Shown in pieces: positions 8,704 through 18,398 of a DNA stretch of 64,000 nucleotides. Source of the stretch: Photobacterium carnosum. Lineage in GTDB: Bacteria > Pseudomonadota > Gammaproteobacteria > Enterobacterales > Vibrionaceae. Each line of letters starts with the position of its first letter. Within the stretch, counting starts at the first letter, position 1. Where the stretch lies: positions 1-64,000 of the forward strand of contig NZ_NPIB01000008.1 of the NCBI RefSeq assembly GCF_002849605.1, in the 5' to 3' direction. The notes beneath the pieces were generated by a model. That model was not told the origin of the DNA and ran no database searches. It saw only the letters and a program-made list of their open reading frames with translations. The position numbers and the translations under genes are program-made.

Positions 8704-9822
8704 ATGTCTATCACCAGTTTTATACCACCTCAAAGAACACTTATGGGACCGGGTCCTTCTGATATCTATCCGCAAGTATTACAAGCCCTAAGTCGGCCGA
8801 CAATTGGCCATCTTGATCCATTGTTTATTAAAATGATGGATGAGCTTAAACAACTGCTGCAATACGCTTTTCAAACTAAAAATACGTTTACGATTGCAGT
8901 ATCAGCACCGGGTAGTGCTGGCATGGAAGCGTGTTTTGTTAATTTAGTTGAGGCGGGTGATAAGGTCTTAGTTTGCCGTAATGGTGTCTTTGGTGACCGC
9001 ATGCGAGAGAACGTTGAACGTTGTGGTGGCATCGCAATCATGGTTGATAATGCATGGGGGGAGCCCGTCTCGCCAGTTTTAGTTGAGCAAGCATTACACG
9101 CCGATCCTGAGATTAAAATTGTCGCGTTTGTACATGCAGAAACGTCAACGGGCGCGCTATCTGATGCTAAAACTTTGGCTGAAATTGCGCGAAAGTATGG
9201 CTGTTTAACCATTGTCGATGCCGTGACTTCATTAGGTGGTGTACCTTTACTGGTGGATGAATGGCAACTGGATGCGGTTTATTCGGGCAGTCAAAAATGC
9301 TTATCTTGTGTGCCAGGATTGTCGCCACTGACGTTTTCCGAGCAAGCAATTGCTAAAATTCAACAACGTAAAACACCAGTCCAAAGTTGGTTTTTGGATC
9401 AAAGTTTAGTGCTGGGTTATTGGGGTGGTGAAGGTAAGCGTAGCTATCACCATACCGCGCCCGTCAATAGCTTATATGCATTACATGAAGCATTAGTGTT
9501 GTTACACAATGAAGGTTTAGAGCAAGCATGGCAGCGACATCACCGAGCGCATCTTGAATTAAAAACAGGACTTGAAACGCTAGGAATTCAATTTGTGGTT
9601 GAAGACGCGTATCGACTGCCACAGCTTAATGCGGTGTATATTCCTGAAGGTATCGATGATGCCGCGGTAAGATCGACCTTATTAGAACGCTATAATCTTG
9701 AGATTGGTGCGGGATTAGGCACACTCGCAGGTAAAGCATGGCGTATTGGGTTAATGGGCTATGCTGCGCGCAGTGAAAACGTTGCTTTGTGTCTGAAAGC
9801 CCTTGAAAGCACGTTAAAATAA
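8704..9822 (+). CDS. Class V PLP-dependent aminotransferase, alanine-glyoxylate type
   Basis: A 372-residue fold-type I aminotransferase. MGPGPSDIYPQVLQAL near the N-terminus and the PLP lysine Lys198 in YSGSQKC place it with the alanine-glyoxylate/serine-glyoxylate (AGXT, PucG) branch rather than with cysteine desulfurases. APGSAGMEA at about 62-70 is the phosphate-binding region, and Asp in IVDAVTSLGG (about 175) pairs with the PLP ring nitrogen. The likely reaction is transfer of an amino group from alanine or serine to a 2-oxo acid such as glyoxylate; the actual substrates are not known. It follows lysC divergently, with no operon partner. A 2-aminoethylphosphonate transaminase (PhnW) was considered, but no phosphonate genes adjoin. 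Confidence 0.85.
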   Translation: MSITSFIPPQRTLMGPGPSDIYPQVLQALSRPTIGHLDPLFIKMMDELKQLLQYAFQTKNTFTIAVSAPGSAGMEACFVNLVEAGDKVLVCRNGVFGDRMRENVERCGGIAIMVDNAWGEPVSPVLVEQALHADPEIKIVAFVHAETSTGALSDAKTLAEIARKYGCLTIVDAVTSLGGVPLLVDEWQLDAVYSGSQKCLSCVPGLSPLTFSEQAIAKIQQRKTPVQSWFLDQSLVLGYWGGEGKRSYHHTAPVNSLYALHEALVLLHNEGLEQAWQRHHRAHLELKTGLETLGIQFVVEDAYRLPQLNAVYIPEGIDDAAVRSTLLERYNLEIGAGLGTLAGKAWRIGLMGYAARSENVALCLKALESTLK

Positions 9823-9833
9823 ATAGAGTGATG

Positions 9834-9869
9834 AACCATCAATGGCCATTGTAATAGCCATTGATGGTT
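9834..9869. terminator. Perfect hairpin between converging aminotransferase and pglL genes
   Basis: AACCATCAATGGC (9834-9846) and GCCATTGATGGTT (9857-9869) form a 13-bp perfect stem with a 10-nt loop. There is no clear T-run on either side and it overlaps the pglL stop codon, so it may stop or stabilise transcripts rather than act as a classical terminator. Confidence 0.55.
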
Positions 9870-11595
9870 ACTTCGCTGATGAAGTTGCGTCGCTAAGCTG
9901 ACTGATACTTGGAAATAATTGTTGCGCTTCATGTGTCACTTGGGCTGCTTGATCGGTATTACCTTGTGCTGTGTACGCAAGTATTAGGTTTTCAAATAAT
10001 GCGGGACGAGGCCAATGCTGTGCTTTTTGGTTTGCCCATTGAATATATTCAGTAATTAACTGAGGTTTTTCGGTTGCAATACCTAATTGTAGTTGAGTTA
10101 AATGAAGATCCCATTCAAAACGATTTTGCCACGCCCATGGATTATTCACTTTAATTAAATAATCAATATTAACCGGTCGTGTTGTTTCAAATTTGGTGAG
10201 TAACCAACCTGAATATAATGTTGTTAGCATAAAGCCAGTGATAATTATGGGGGTAATAATAGCAAAAACTTTGATGCTTAAAGTATATGTTACTTGTCGG
10301 CGGTGATATTTTGCAGTGAGATTATCGACCCAAAAAATTAAGATGATAAATATTAGCCAATGTACCAAAGAATGGTAGAACGGGTATTCAAGTTGGGTAT
10401 GCAGCACGATAGGAAAAAACAAGCCAGTTAATGCTAATTGCGTTCCATTAGGGGCTCTTCTTATCTTTATTAAAACAGCAAATGCCGCTAATAATAAACC
10501 GATTAACGGTATAATACCGCCCTCTACTGCCCAATATAATAGTTCATTGTGAGGATGATCTAAGCTTGGGATCCCTGCTGGTTGATGTGCGGGATCTTGT
10601 TGATGCCATAGTGCTGTTTGGGTGATATATGCGATTTCAAATTTACCATAGCCATAGCCCGTTAATGGTTTGGTAGTAAACATCTCATAGGCTTGTGGAA
10701 AATGGATTTCTCGAGGGCTTTCTAATGAGACACTTTCTCCTCTTGGTGACCAATGTTCAGTTGATGCGATATTCCATGCAAAACATAGCCCTAATGCAAT
10801 CATTAATAGCCATAAGCGTTGAGTTTGTTTAGCGGCAAAACGACGTAAATATGGCAGCATTAGCAGTAGGCCAATGATTGCACCTAACCATCCTGTACGC
10901 GAATTTAATACGACAATAATGGGAATGGTAAGAACTGGAGTGATAAGTAAGGTGATATGTTGCCATGACCATTTACCACGATATAACGGTACTCGTGCTA
11001 ATAGATAAGTACTAATCACTAGTCCTGTGGCTAAGAAGCTTGCCATTACATTAGGTTGTTGGAATATTCCATAAGGGCGGTTGGCAATGACGTTATAGCC
11101 AATAGGGTTCTTTGCTGGGATCCAAAGATATTGATACCATGCAAAAATAGCTTCAATTAAAACGCCAATTAAAATAAACCACAGTAAACGTTGGCGCTGT
11201 TGATGGGTAAAAACAAATTGTTGCAAACTCACAAAGAAAAGAAATCCTGCCCACAAAGTAAATAAGCGATTAAACGCAGCCTCTGCATCAGCATTAGGGT
11301 AAAAAACGGGAAGTGTGAGTAGTATACAGCAGCCAAATAGTAGTAACGTTAGCCGAGAGTAACGCCATATTTGTTGACGGTAAATTTCGAGTAAGCCCAA
11401 AGATATAGCAAAGCTAAATGGGATCCATACTGCGGCATTAAATGAGAGTTCAAGCCCCGAACCACCGGGATTATGTTGAAAGTAATGCATTGCAACAATA
11501 AAAATAATTCCTATTGTTGCAAGGAAATAGGGTACCAAAGGTTTAGAAATCCGTTTTTGTTCTAATTTGGTACCTTTAAGTTGTAACACTGTCAT
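9868..11595 (-). CDS. pglL: PglL-family O-oligosaccharyltransferase (O-antigen ligase-like)
   Basis: A multi-spanning inner-membrane protein of 575 residues with about a dozen hydrophobic segments. The Wzy_C/O-antigen ligase signature is visible as DHPHNELLYWAVEGG (residues 346-360), with the His and Glu that are functionally important in this family. The last 100 residues are soluble and TPR-like (RPALFENLILAYTAQGN). PglL enzymes move lipid-linked glycans onto serine or threonine of periplasmic proteins, commonly type IV pilins; WaaL uses lipid A core instead. Its location in the Vibrio pglL position, before uvrA, and a pilus locus nearby favour protein glycosylation. AGGA lies 6 nt before the ATG. 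Confidence 0.8.
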   Translation of the reverse strand: MTVLQLKGTKLEQKRISKPLVPYFLATIGIIFIVAMHYFQHNPGGSGLELSFNAAVWIPFSFAISLGLLEIYRQQIWRYSRLTLLLFGCCILLTLPVFYPNADAEAAFNRLFTLWAGFLFFVSLQQFVFTHQQRQRLLWFILIGVLIEAIFAWYQYLWIPAKNPIGYNVIANRPYGIFQQPNVMASFLATGLVISTYLLARVPLYRGKWSWQHITLLITPVLTIPIIVVLNSRTGWLGAIIGLLLMLPYLRRFAAKQTQRLWLLMIALGLCFAWNIASTEHWSPRGESVSLESPREIHFPQAYEMFTTKPLTGYGYGKFEIAYITQTALWHQQDPAHQPAGIPSLDHPHNELLYWAVEGGIIPLIGLLLAAFAVLIKIRRAPNGTQLALTGLFFPIVLHTQLEYPFYHSLVHWLIFIILIFWVDNLTAKYHRRQVTYTLSIKVFAIITPIIITGFMLTTLYSGWLLTKFETTRPVNIDYLIKVNNPWAWQNRFEWDLHLTQLQLGIATEKPQLITEYIQWANQKAQHWPRPALFENLILAYTAQGNTDQAAQVTHEAQQLFPSISQLSDATSSAK

Positions 11596-11620
11596 GGTTG
11601 TTCCTGAGTATGAATAAGCA

Positions 11621-11646
11621 AACAGGCTGAATAAAATCAGCCTGTT
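11621..11646 (-). terminator. Hairpin terminator after uvrA
   Basis: AACAGGCTGA and TCAGCCTGTT pair perfectly (10 bp) around a 6-nt loop between uvrA and pglL. On the minus strand it is followed by TTGCTTATTC, moderately U-rich, so termination may be partial. Confidence 0.65.
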
Positions 11647-11672
11647 GATACATGTTAAAGCATTTTCATCTG

Positions 11673-14504
11673 TTAACTTAGCAACGGTTTGAGGAACCTT
11701 GCTGTATGTGAGCCTTTTACTTTGGCTACATCTTCAGGTGTACCTATCGCTATAATTTCACCACCACCATTACCGCCTTCCGGACCGAGATCAATTACCC
11801 AGTCTGCGGTTTTTATTACATCGAGATTATGTTCGATAACAACGATGGTATTACCACGATCACGTAGCTTATGTAGTACCGTTAGCAGTTGCTGAATATC
11901 ATGGAAGTGTAAGCCTGTTGTGGGTTCATCTAAAATATACAAGGTCTGACCTGTGTCACGTTTAGATAACTCTTTAGCCAGTTTAACCCGTTGTGCTTCA
12001 CCACCCGATAAGGTTGTAGCTGCTTGTCCTAGACGAATATACGATAAACCGACATCGATTAATGTTTTCAATTTTCGCGCAATTGCTGGAACAGGTTCAA
12101 AAAACTGATGCGCATCCTCAACGGTTAGCTGTAAAACTTCATCAATACTTTTTCCTTTGTAACGTACCTCTAAGGTTTCACGATTGTAGCGTTTACCTTT
12201 ACACGCATCACATGGTACATAAACGTCAGGTAAAAAGTGCATTTCAACTTTGATAACGCCATCACCTTGGCACGCTTCACAACGTCCACCGCGAACATTA
12301 AAGCTAAAGCGCCCAGGTTTATAACCTCGAGAGCGGGATTCTTGAGTACCCGCAAAGAGTTCACGAATAGGCGTAAAAATACCCGTATAAGTGGCGGGGT
12401 TTGAACGTGGTGTGCGGCCAATCGGGCTTTGATCAATGTCGATCACTTTATCAAAATGTTCTAAATCTTGAATTTCTTTATAAGGTGCAGGTGTACCCGT
12501 TGTTGCACCATTGAGTCGCTGGTGGGCGATCTTAAAGAAAGTATCATTGATCAAGGTCGATTTACCTGATCCCGAAACACCCGTAATGCAGGTAAATAAT
12601 CCAACAGGAATTTCGACATTAACATCTTTAAGGTTATTACCGCTGGCCCCTAAAAGTTTAACTGTTTTTTCAGGATCAAAAGGTACGCGTTGTGCTGGAA
12701 TAGCGATTGATTTTTTACCACTAAGATATTGACCAGTTAACGATTTTTTTGATTTTAAAATATCTTTAATCGTGCCTTCGGCAATAATTTCACCGCCATG
12801 TACACCTGCGCCAGGACCGATATCAATCACATAGTCAGCGGCACGAATGGCATCTTCATCATGCTCAACCACAATCACGGTATTACCAAGATCACGTAAA
12901 TGGATCAGGGTTTTAAGTAATCGTTCGTTGTCACGCTGGTGGAGACCAATCGAAGGTTCATCAAGTACATACATGACTCCCATTAAACCAGCGCCAATTT
13001 GACTTGCGAGTCGAATACGCTGCGCTTCACCACCTGAAAGGGTATCGGCACTACGAGAAATACTTAAATAATTTAAGCCGACATTGATTAAGAAGCTTAA
13101 ACGTTGATTGATTTCTTTGAGTATTTTAGCGGAAATTTGAGCTCGTTGACCTGTTAATTTTAATTGATCAAAGAAAGTAAATGCGTCATTGATACTCATG
13201 TCGCAAATATGAGGAAGGTTAGTTTTACCAATAAAAACGTGACGTGCTTCTTGACGTAACCGTGAACCGTGGCAGCTTGAACATGGTTTTTTTGATACAA
13301 ATTTAGCCAGTTCTTCACGGACAGAGTTAGATTCTGTTTCGTGATAACGGCGTTCCATATTATTTAAAATACCTTCAAACGGATGCCGACGAACGGTAAT
13401 GTCACCGCGATCATTAATATATTTAAATTCAATATCTGTGGTGCCAGATCCACTTAGGATCAAGGTTTGAATTTTTTTAGGTAAGGTATTGAAAGGTGCT
13501 TCAACATCAAATTTGAAATGCTCAGCTAATGATTTGAGCATTTGGAAATAGTAAAAATTACGTTTATCCCAGCCGCGAATAGCACCGCCAGCTAAACTGA
13601 GTTGGTCATTTTGCACCACGCGCTCAGGATCAAAATATTGTTGAACGCCTAAGCCATCACAGGTGCCACAAGCCCCCGCAGGGTTATTAAACGAAAATAA
13701 TCGCGGCTCAAGTTCTTGCATACTGTAGCCACAATGTGGGCAAGCAAAGTTAGCTGAAAAAACCTGTTCTGGTGCCTCGCCAGTAATCATTGGTGCAATA
13801 ATCACTGTACCGCCTGAAAGTTCGAGTGCGGTTTCAAATGATTCGGCCAAACGTAATTGCAGATCATCACGGACTTTAAGACGATCAACGACAACTTCAA
13901 TAGTGTGTTTTTTCTGAAGTTCTAATGTCGGTGGATCTGATAGGTCACACACTTCGCCATCAATACGCGCACGAATATAACCTTGGGCGGCAAGGTTGGA
14001 GAGGGTTTTTACATGTTCGCCTTTGCGCTCTTTTACGATGGGAGCGAGCAACATTAATTTGCTGCCTTCGTCCATGGCGAGTACTTGATCGACCATTTGG
14101 CTAACGGTTTGGGCTGCAAGAGTAATATTATGGGTTGGGCAGCGAGGTTCGCCTACACGAGCATAGAGTAAACGTAAATAGTCATAAATTTCGGTAATAG
14201 TGCCGACAGTAGAACGAGGATTATGTGACGTTGATTTTTGTTCAATTGAAATGGCGGGTGATAAACCTTCAATATGATCAACATCAGGCTTTTCCATTAA
14301 CGATAAAAATTGGCGAGCATAAGCTGACAGTGATTCGACATAGCGGCGTTGACCTTCAGCATATAAGGTATCGAAGGCTAACGATGATTTTCCCGAACCC
14401 GATAAGCCCGTGATAACAACGAGCTTGTCGCGAGGAATGGAAATATTGATATTTTTGAGATTATGGGTGCGTGCACCCTGTACTTCGATGTAATCCATAC
14501 CCAT
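11673..14504 (-). CDS. uvrA: Excinuclease ABC subunit A
   Basis: The DNA damage sensor of nucleotide excision repair; UvrA dimers load UvrB on lesions. At about 943 residues it has both ABC ATPase modules: Walker [10 protein letters not shown] near residue 35 and GVSGSGKST near residue 645, two LSGGEAQR signatures, and CxxC zinc-binding pairs ([32 protein letters not shown]). Several start codons lie close together (GTG 14507, ATG 14504, ATG 14498); homologues begin at MDxIEVRGA, which favours 14498 or 14504, and no strong ribosome site decides. A LexA-like box upstream suggests SOS induction. Confidence 0.97.
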   Translation of the reverse strand: MGMDYIEVQGARTHNLKNINISIPRDKLVVITGLSGSGKSSLAFDTLYAEGQRRYVESLSAYARQFLSLMEKPDVDHIEGLSPAISIEQKSTSHNPRSTVGTITEIYDYLRLLYARVGEPRCPTHNITLAAQTVSQMVDQVLAMDEGSKLMLLAPIVKERKGEHVKTLSNLAAQGYIRARIDGEVCDLSDPPTLELQKKHTIEVVVDRLKVRDDLQLRLAESFETALELSGGTVIIAPMITGEAPEQVFSANFACPHCGYSMQELEPRLFSFNNPAGACGTCDGLGVQQYFDPERVVQNDQLSLAGGAIRGWDKRNFYYFQMLKSLAEHFKFDVEAPFNTLPKKIQTLILSGSGTTDIEFKYINDRGDITVRRHPFEGILNNMERRYHETESNSVREELAKFVSKKPCSSCHGSRLRQEARHVFIGKTNLPHICDMSINDAFTFFDQLKLTGQRAQISAKILKEINQRLSFLINVGLNYLSISRSADTLSGGEAQRIRLASQIGAGLMGVMYVLDEPSIGLHQRDNERLLKTLIHLRDLGNTVIVVEHDEDAIRAADYVIDIGPGAGVHGGEIIAEGTIKDILKSKKSLTGQYLSGKKSIAIPAQRVPFDPEKTVKLLGASGNNLKDVNVEIPVGLFTCITGVSGSGKSTLINDTFFKIAHQRLNGATTGTPAPYKEIQDLEHFDKVIDIDQSPIGRTPRSNPATYTGIFTPIRELFAGTQESRSRGYKPGRFSFNVRGGRCEACQGDGVIKVEMHFLPDVYVPCDACKGKRYNRETLEVRYKGKSIDEVLQLTVEDAHQFFEPVPAIARKLKTLIDVGLSYIRLGQAATTLSGGEAQRVKLAKELSKRDTGQTLYILDEPTTGLHFHDIQQLLTVLHKLRDRGNTIVVIEHNLDVIKTADWVIDLGPEGGNGGGEIIAIGTPEDVAKVKGSHTARFLKPLLS

Positions 14505-14569
14505 CACTATTGTTTTACTTGATTGTTAGTGAGTAGTATTTCATAGCCGCTTTTAATGAGCAAAAGATA

Positions 14570-14585
14570 CTGAATAAAAACACAG
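14570..14585 (-). promoter_or_regulatory. LexA (SOS) box upstream of uvrA
   Basis: On the minus strand CTGT-GTTTTTAT-TCAG, one mismatch from CTGT-N8-ACAG. The E. coli uvrA SOS box has, as I recall, the same TCAG half-site. It lies about 65 nt before the uvrA start, a plausible promoter position. Confidence 0.65.
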
Positions 14586-14588
14586 CGG

Positions 14589-14619
14589 TAAAAATCCCAC
14601 TATCAGTAAGCGGGATTGT
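14589..14619 (-). terminator. Rho-independent terminator of galU
   Basis: On the minus strand AATCCCGCTTACTGATAGTG closing with GGGATT and a T-run (TTTTTA): a stem of AATCCC(GCT) with (AGT)GGGATT, about 20 nt after the galU stop codon. Confidence 0.8.
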
Positions 14620-14636
14620 TTGACGTTTTAGTTTGC

Positions 14637-15503
14637 TTACTTCTTGCTGGTTTGCTGTTGTGCTAACTTAGAAGCTTGATCTTTTTTATAAATATTTTCA
14701 TAGCAGTAGTTGGTTGCTTCGATGTAGCCATCAACGCTACCACAGTCAAAACGTTTACCTTTAAATTTGTATGCTAATACACAACCAGATTGTGCTTGTT
14801 TTAGTAGAGCATCAGTGATTTGGATCTCACCGCCTTTACCTGGCTCTGTGTCTTCGATGATATCAAAAATATCAGGCGTTAGAATGTAACGACCGATAAT
14901 AGCAAGGTTGCTTGGTGCTGTACCTGGTTCTGGTTTCTCTACCATGTTATCAACTCGGAAGAGATCATCACGGATCATTTGACCTGCGATCACACCGTAT
15001 TTATGGGTATCTTCTGCTGGGACTTCTTCAACCGCAACGATTGAACAACGGAATTGCTTATAAAGTGCCGCCATTTGAGCGAGTACACCTTGATCTTCGT
15101 TTACACAAAGGTCATCAGCAAGTACCACTGCAAATGGTTCGTTACCTACTAACTCACGGCCCACAAGGATCGCGTGGCCTAAGCCTTTCATTTCACCTTG
15201 ACGAATGTAAGTGAAGTGCGCTGAATCAATCACGCGACGGATATCAAATAAAAGCTCTTCTTTATTAGTACCGCTAATTTGATGTTCTAGTTCGTAGTTT
15301 TTATCAAAGTGATCCATCAAGGTATTTTTACCACGACCAGTAACGATACACATACCATTCATACCAGCTTGAATTGCTTCTTCAACACCATATTCAATCA
15401 GAGGTTTATTTACGATAGGCATCATCTCTTTTGGCATTGATTTTGTTGCAGGAAGAAAACGGGTGCCGTAGCCAGCTGCTGGAAATAGACATTTCTTGAT
15501 CAT
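14637..15503 (-). CDS. galU: UTP-glucose-1-phosphate uridylyltransferase
   Basis: Makes UDP-glucose from UTP and glucose-1-phosphate, the donor for LPS core, capsule and exopolysaccharide. The 288-residue length is typical. The nucleotidyltransferase signature AAGYGTRFLPATKSMPKEM begins at residue 9, with Mg-site region VVLADDLC around 128 and the sugar-binding region KGKRFDCGSVDGY near the C-terminus. Monocistronic by appearance, with its own terminator; the gene to the left, uvrA, has its own SOS promoter. UDP-glucose links it loosely to the surface-glycan genes elsewhere in the window. Confidence 0.97.
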   Translation of the reverse strand: MIKKCLFPAAGYGTRFLPATKSMPKEMMPIVNKPLIEYGVEEAIQAGMNGMCIVTGRGKNTLMDHFDKNYELEHQISGTNKEELLFDIRRVIDSAHFTYIRQGEMKGLGHAILVGRELVGNEPFAVVLADDLCVNEDQGVLAQMAALYKQFRCSIVAVEEVPAEDTHKYGVIAGQMIRDDLFRVDNMVEKPEPGTAPSNLAIIGRYILTPDIFDIIEDTEPGKGGEIQITDALLKQAQSGCVLAYKFKGKRFDCGSVDGYIEATNYCYENIYKKDQASKLAQQQTSKK

Positions 15504-15932
15504 AGTGTTTCCTAGATTTCATGTAATTGATAATGTATTGAATGCAGATTGAAATATATCTACTTATTTCGTTAGCGAGAATTAACAAAAAAATAGTCGT
15601 TATTGTTTTGTTAACTCATAAAGAAAATTATGCACAATGTTAGAGATTTTAAACGATAAATCAACTGAATATCATTGTCGAACTCGCAAATTATAAGTGT
15701 CATATAAATGATAGCTTTATGCTTCCAATTACGGTTACGAGACTAGGATATAGACTTCGATTATGTTTTTATGATCACCCATATAGCATTTTACATGGGT
15801 GATTGTGTGACCTGACATATTTTGGCGCTATGCCTTAGCCTTGCTGACATGATAAACTGTAAGATTAAGTATAAACTTACATTAAGCGGCTATTAACACC
15901 CAGTACCGTCGCTATCAGCTTTGGAGTGAACT
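15504..15932. other. Divergent galU / ssb intergenic region, no gene
   Basis: About 430 nt, AT-rich, with no reading frame of useful size. A perfect 9-bp inverted repeat, ATCACCCAT (15774-15782) and ATGGGTGAT (15795-15803), sits in the middle with a 12-nt loop and no T-run, so it is an operator candidate or a terminator remnant. In Vibrio cholerae this position holds the competence regulator gene qstR; no trace of a LuxR-type helix-turn-helix was recognised in either strand. Confidence 0.6.
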
Positions 15933-16502
15933 ATGGCCAGTCGTGGCGTAAATAAAGTTATCCTAATCGGTAACTTAGGAAATGATCCAGAAATTCGTTA
16001 CATGCCTAGCGGTGGTGCAGTAGCTAATATTACTATTGCAACCTCTGAATCTTGGCGTGATAAAGCTACCGGTGAGCAGCGTGAAAAAACAGAATGGCAC
16101 CGTGTAGCATTGTTTGGAAAATTAGCAGAAGTCGCTGGTGAATACTTACGTAAAGGCTCACAAGTGTACATTGAAGGCCAATTACAAACACGTAAGTGGC
16201 AGAATCAGCAAGGCCAAGATCAATACACAACTGAAGTTGTTGTTCAAGGTTTTAATGGTGTGATGCAAATGCTAGGTAGCCGTAATGGTGGCCAAGGTGC
16301 ACCAATGGGTGGTCAGCAACAACAGCAAAATCAAGGTAACTGGGGTCAGCCTCAACAACCAGCTGCTGCGCCACAGCAAAATTATGCACCACAGCAACCA
16401 AAGCCGTCACAACAGCAAGCACCTCAGCAGTCGGCGCCACAGCAGCCACAACAGCAATATAATGAACCACCAATGGATTTTGACGACGATATTCCATTCT
16501 AG
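15933..16502 (+). CDS. ssb: Single-stranded DNA-binding protein
   Basis: Coats single-stranded DNA in replication, repair and recombination. It has 189 residues: an OB-fold from [16 protein letters not shown] to about residue 112 ([29 protein letters not shown]), then a Gln/Pro-rich flexible linker, and the acidic tip MDFDDDIPF that recruits partner proteins. GGAG at 15921-15924 precedes the ATG by 8 nt. The linker is long in glutamine repeats but ordinary for the family. No convincing LexA box was found in front. Confidence 0.98.
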   Translation: MASRGVNKVILIGNLGNDPEIRYMPSGGAVANITIATSESWRDKATGEQREKTEWHRVALFGKLAEVAGEYLRKGSQVYIEGQLQTRKWQNQQGQDQYTTEVVVQGFNGVMQMLGSRNGGQGAPMGGQQQQQNQGNWGQPQQPAAAPQQNYAPQQPKPSQQQAPQQSAPQQPQQQYNEPPMDFDDDIPF

Positions 16503-16557
16503 GACTCATATAAAATAAAAGTGTAAGAATAAACGCTTTTAATTACCAAATTAAATA

Positions 16558-16587
16558 CTAACCCAGCAGAAATACTGGGTTTTTTTG
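16558..16587 (+). terminator. Rho-independent terminator of ssb
   Basis: AACCCAG, 8-nt loop, CTGGGTT and a T7 tail, about 57 nt beyond the ssb stop codon. Confidence 0.85.
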
Positions 16588-16649
16588 TGTCAAAAATATC
16601 AGACCTACGTTAGAATATTCTTTCTCTCATTATTTATCTTGTTATATTT

Positions 16650-18143
16650 ATGAAATATTTAGATATCGTTATTACATTATTATTGTCTTTATTACTAACA
16701 CTAGGTGTTGGATACGAGAATAAAATAATAATAGTGGCTGGATGCTTATTTTTAGCATTGATTTTTTTATCAGCTAAACGTTGGTTTAAATGGGTTTTCA
16801 TATTTCCCATTGGATTGGTTGCTGTATTATACTTCCAGTCGGGTTATATTTATGGACATCCAAATATCGGTATTATAGCATCCTTATTTGAAACAGATAA
16901 ACGCGAAAGTATTGAATTCTTATTAGCTATTCCAATAAAGATATGGATCCTTAATATGATTTTATTGGTAACGTTTATTTATTATTTAATACGGGTTGAA
17001 TTTATATTTAAATGGAGTAAGACTGCTTTTCTATTTGGATGTGTATGCTTTTATTTTTCATCACTAAGTTTATTTATATCCCATTGCTATGCCAGTACTG
17101 AACACTACATTATTCAAATAAATGCGCTAAAAGAAAGTATTCATCAAACAGCTAATTGGACTATTTTAAAGGCTAAACCAAAATATAAAATTTATGTATT
17201 AATTATTGGTGAAAGCATGCGTAAAGATTATATGTCGAGTTATGGTTATCCACTGAATACCACACCTTTTTTAGCAACAACTCCGGGTATATTTGTGAAT
17301 GGCTATTTATCGACGGCATCTCATACTGCTGTTTCATTACCTCGAACATTAGGTATCAGTCATGGCTTAGACTTGCATCCTGTTGATAATATTGTCACGT
17401 TAGCCAATGCAGCAAAAATGAAAACAATATGGTTATCAAATCAAGGGTTTATTGGTAAATATGATACGGCGGTCTCTGCAATAGCCGTTCATGCTTCAGA
17501 AAAAGAATTTTTAAAAAAAGGTAATTTTCTTACCAATAATACTAGTGATTATGCACTATTACCGTTATTTAAACAGGCATTAACACAGCCTTATAATGGT
17601 TCAAAATTAATTGTGTTGCATATCATGGGATCCCATGAGAATTTTTGCGATCGGATAAAAAAAGATATTTATAGGTTAAAAGATAAAGACTTATCTTGTT
17701 ATTTATCAACATATAACCAAACTGATACGATTATTAAAAAAGTTGTTAATGATTTAAAAGCAACCCAAGATAGTTATTCATTAATATACTTTTCTGATCA
17801 TGGTTTAAATAATGTCAGCACTATCAAAGGAAAGACACAATTACTGCATGGTGATTTGTATAAACAAAATTATGAAGTACCATTAATTGAAATCGCCAGT
17901 GATATGCATCAGCATGTAACGTTGAATAAGCACATTAGTGCATTTAATTTCATGTCTATTTTTTCTAATTGGATTGGGGTTAAAACAATACAGTTACCAT
18001 CACTTAATGTTTATCAATTGCCAAAAAATAATAATATTCAAGTATTAAGTGGTAATAAAATGGTGTTATTTAGATCTTTGAAAAATGATCCTGATGAAAT
18101 AATTAAACATGAAGGTGGTAATTATAAATATCAACCTTTTTAG
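16650..18143 (+). CDS. Phosphoethanolamine transferase-like protein (EptA/CptA/OpgE family)
   Basis: A 497-residue inner-membrane enzyme. About five transmembrane helices fill residues 1-150; the periplasmic alkaline-phosphatase-fold domain follows. Metal and catalytic motifs are present: IIGESMRKDY (Glu188), the nucleophile Thr226 in ASHTAVSLPR, HIMGSHENF, FSDHGL and LHGDLYKQNYEVPL. Family members transfer phosphoethanolamine from phosphatidylethanolamine to lipid A (EptA), LPS core heptose (CptA) or periplasmic glucans (OpgE). The helical part (IIASLFETDKRESIEFL) looks nearer to CptA/OpgE than EptA; the acceptor is unknown. It is visibly more AT-rich than ssb or csrD, has no strong ribosome site and is followed by gene debris, so it is probably acquired. 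Confidence 0.75.
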   Translation: MKYLDIVITLLLSLLLTLGVGYENKIIIVAGCLFLALIFLSAKRWFKWVFIFPIGLVAVLYFQSGYIYGHPNIGIIASLFETDKRESIEFLLAIPIKIWILNMILLVTFIYYLIRVEFIFKWSKTAFLFGCVCFYFSSLSLFISHCYASTEHYIIQINALKESIHQTANWTILKAKPKYKIYVLIIGESMRKDYMSSYGYPLNTTPFLATTPGIFVNGYLSTASHTAVSLPRTLGISHGLDLHPVDNIVTLANAAKMKTIWLSNQGFIGKYDTAVSAIAVHASEKEFLKKGNFLTNNTSDYALLPLFKQALTQPYNGSKLIVLHIMGSHENFCDRIKKDIYRLKDKDLSCYLSTYNQTDTIIKKVVNDLKATQDSYSLIYFSDHGLNNVSTIKGKTQLLHGDLYKQNYEVPLIEIASDMHQHVTLNKHISAFNFMSIFSNWIGVKTIQLPSLNVYQLPKNNNIQVLSGNKMVLFRSLKNDPDEIIKHEGGNYKYQPF

Positions 18144-18164
18144 GTTTTTTATTAGCAGATTCCA

Positions 18165-18398
18165 TTATTGATGATTTTTGTTTGATAAATAATTTTGTTT
18201 TAACATGATGGTAATTTTATTATTAGGATAATAGGCATAAATCGCATTTATTGGTTGGCTTAATATTGATAAAACGTGTATTAATAAACCATTATCTAAT
18301 TCACGTTTTATAGTTTGGTTACTGGTTAAAATGAGCCCCATACCAGCAACGGCTCCTGTAGCTAGTGCTTCTGGATGAGTAGTAATAAAAGCCGTTGA
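18165..18398 (-). pseudogene. LysR-type regulator remnant (C-terminal part of effector domain)
   Basis: Reading the minus strand from 18398 to the stop at 18165 gives about 77 codons with a recognisable end of a LysR substrate-binding domain: FITTHPEALATGAVAGMG, then a KRELDNGLLIHVL stretch and INAIYAYYPNNK. There is no start codon and an in-frame stop lies immediately upstream, so the DNA-binding half is gone. Identification is by motif pattern only. Confidence 0.6.

Noticed and set aside
16252-16518. Overlapping frames on both strands in the ssb tail
   Set aside because: They come from the CAG/CAA repeats of the Gln-rich linker and do not encode separate proteins.
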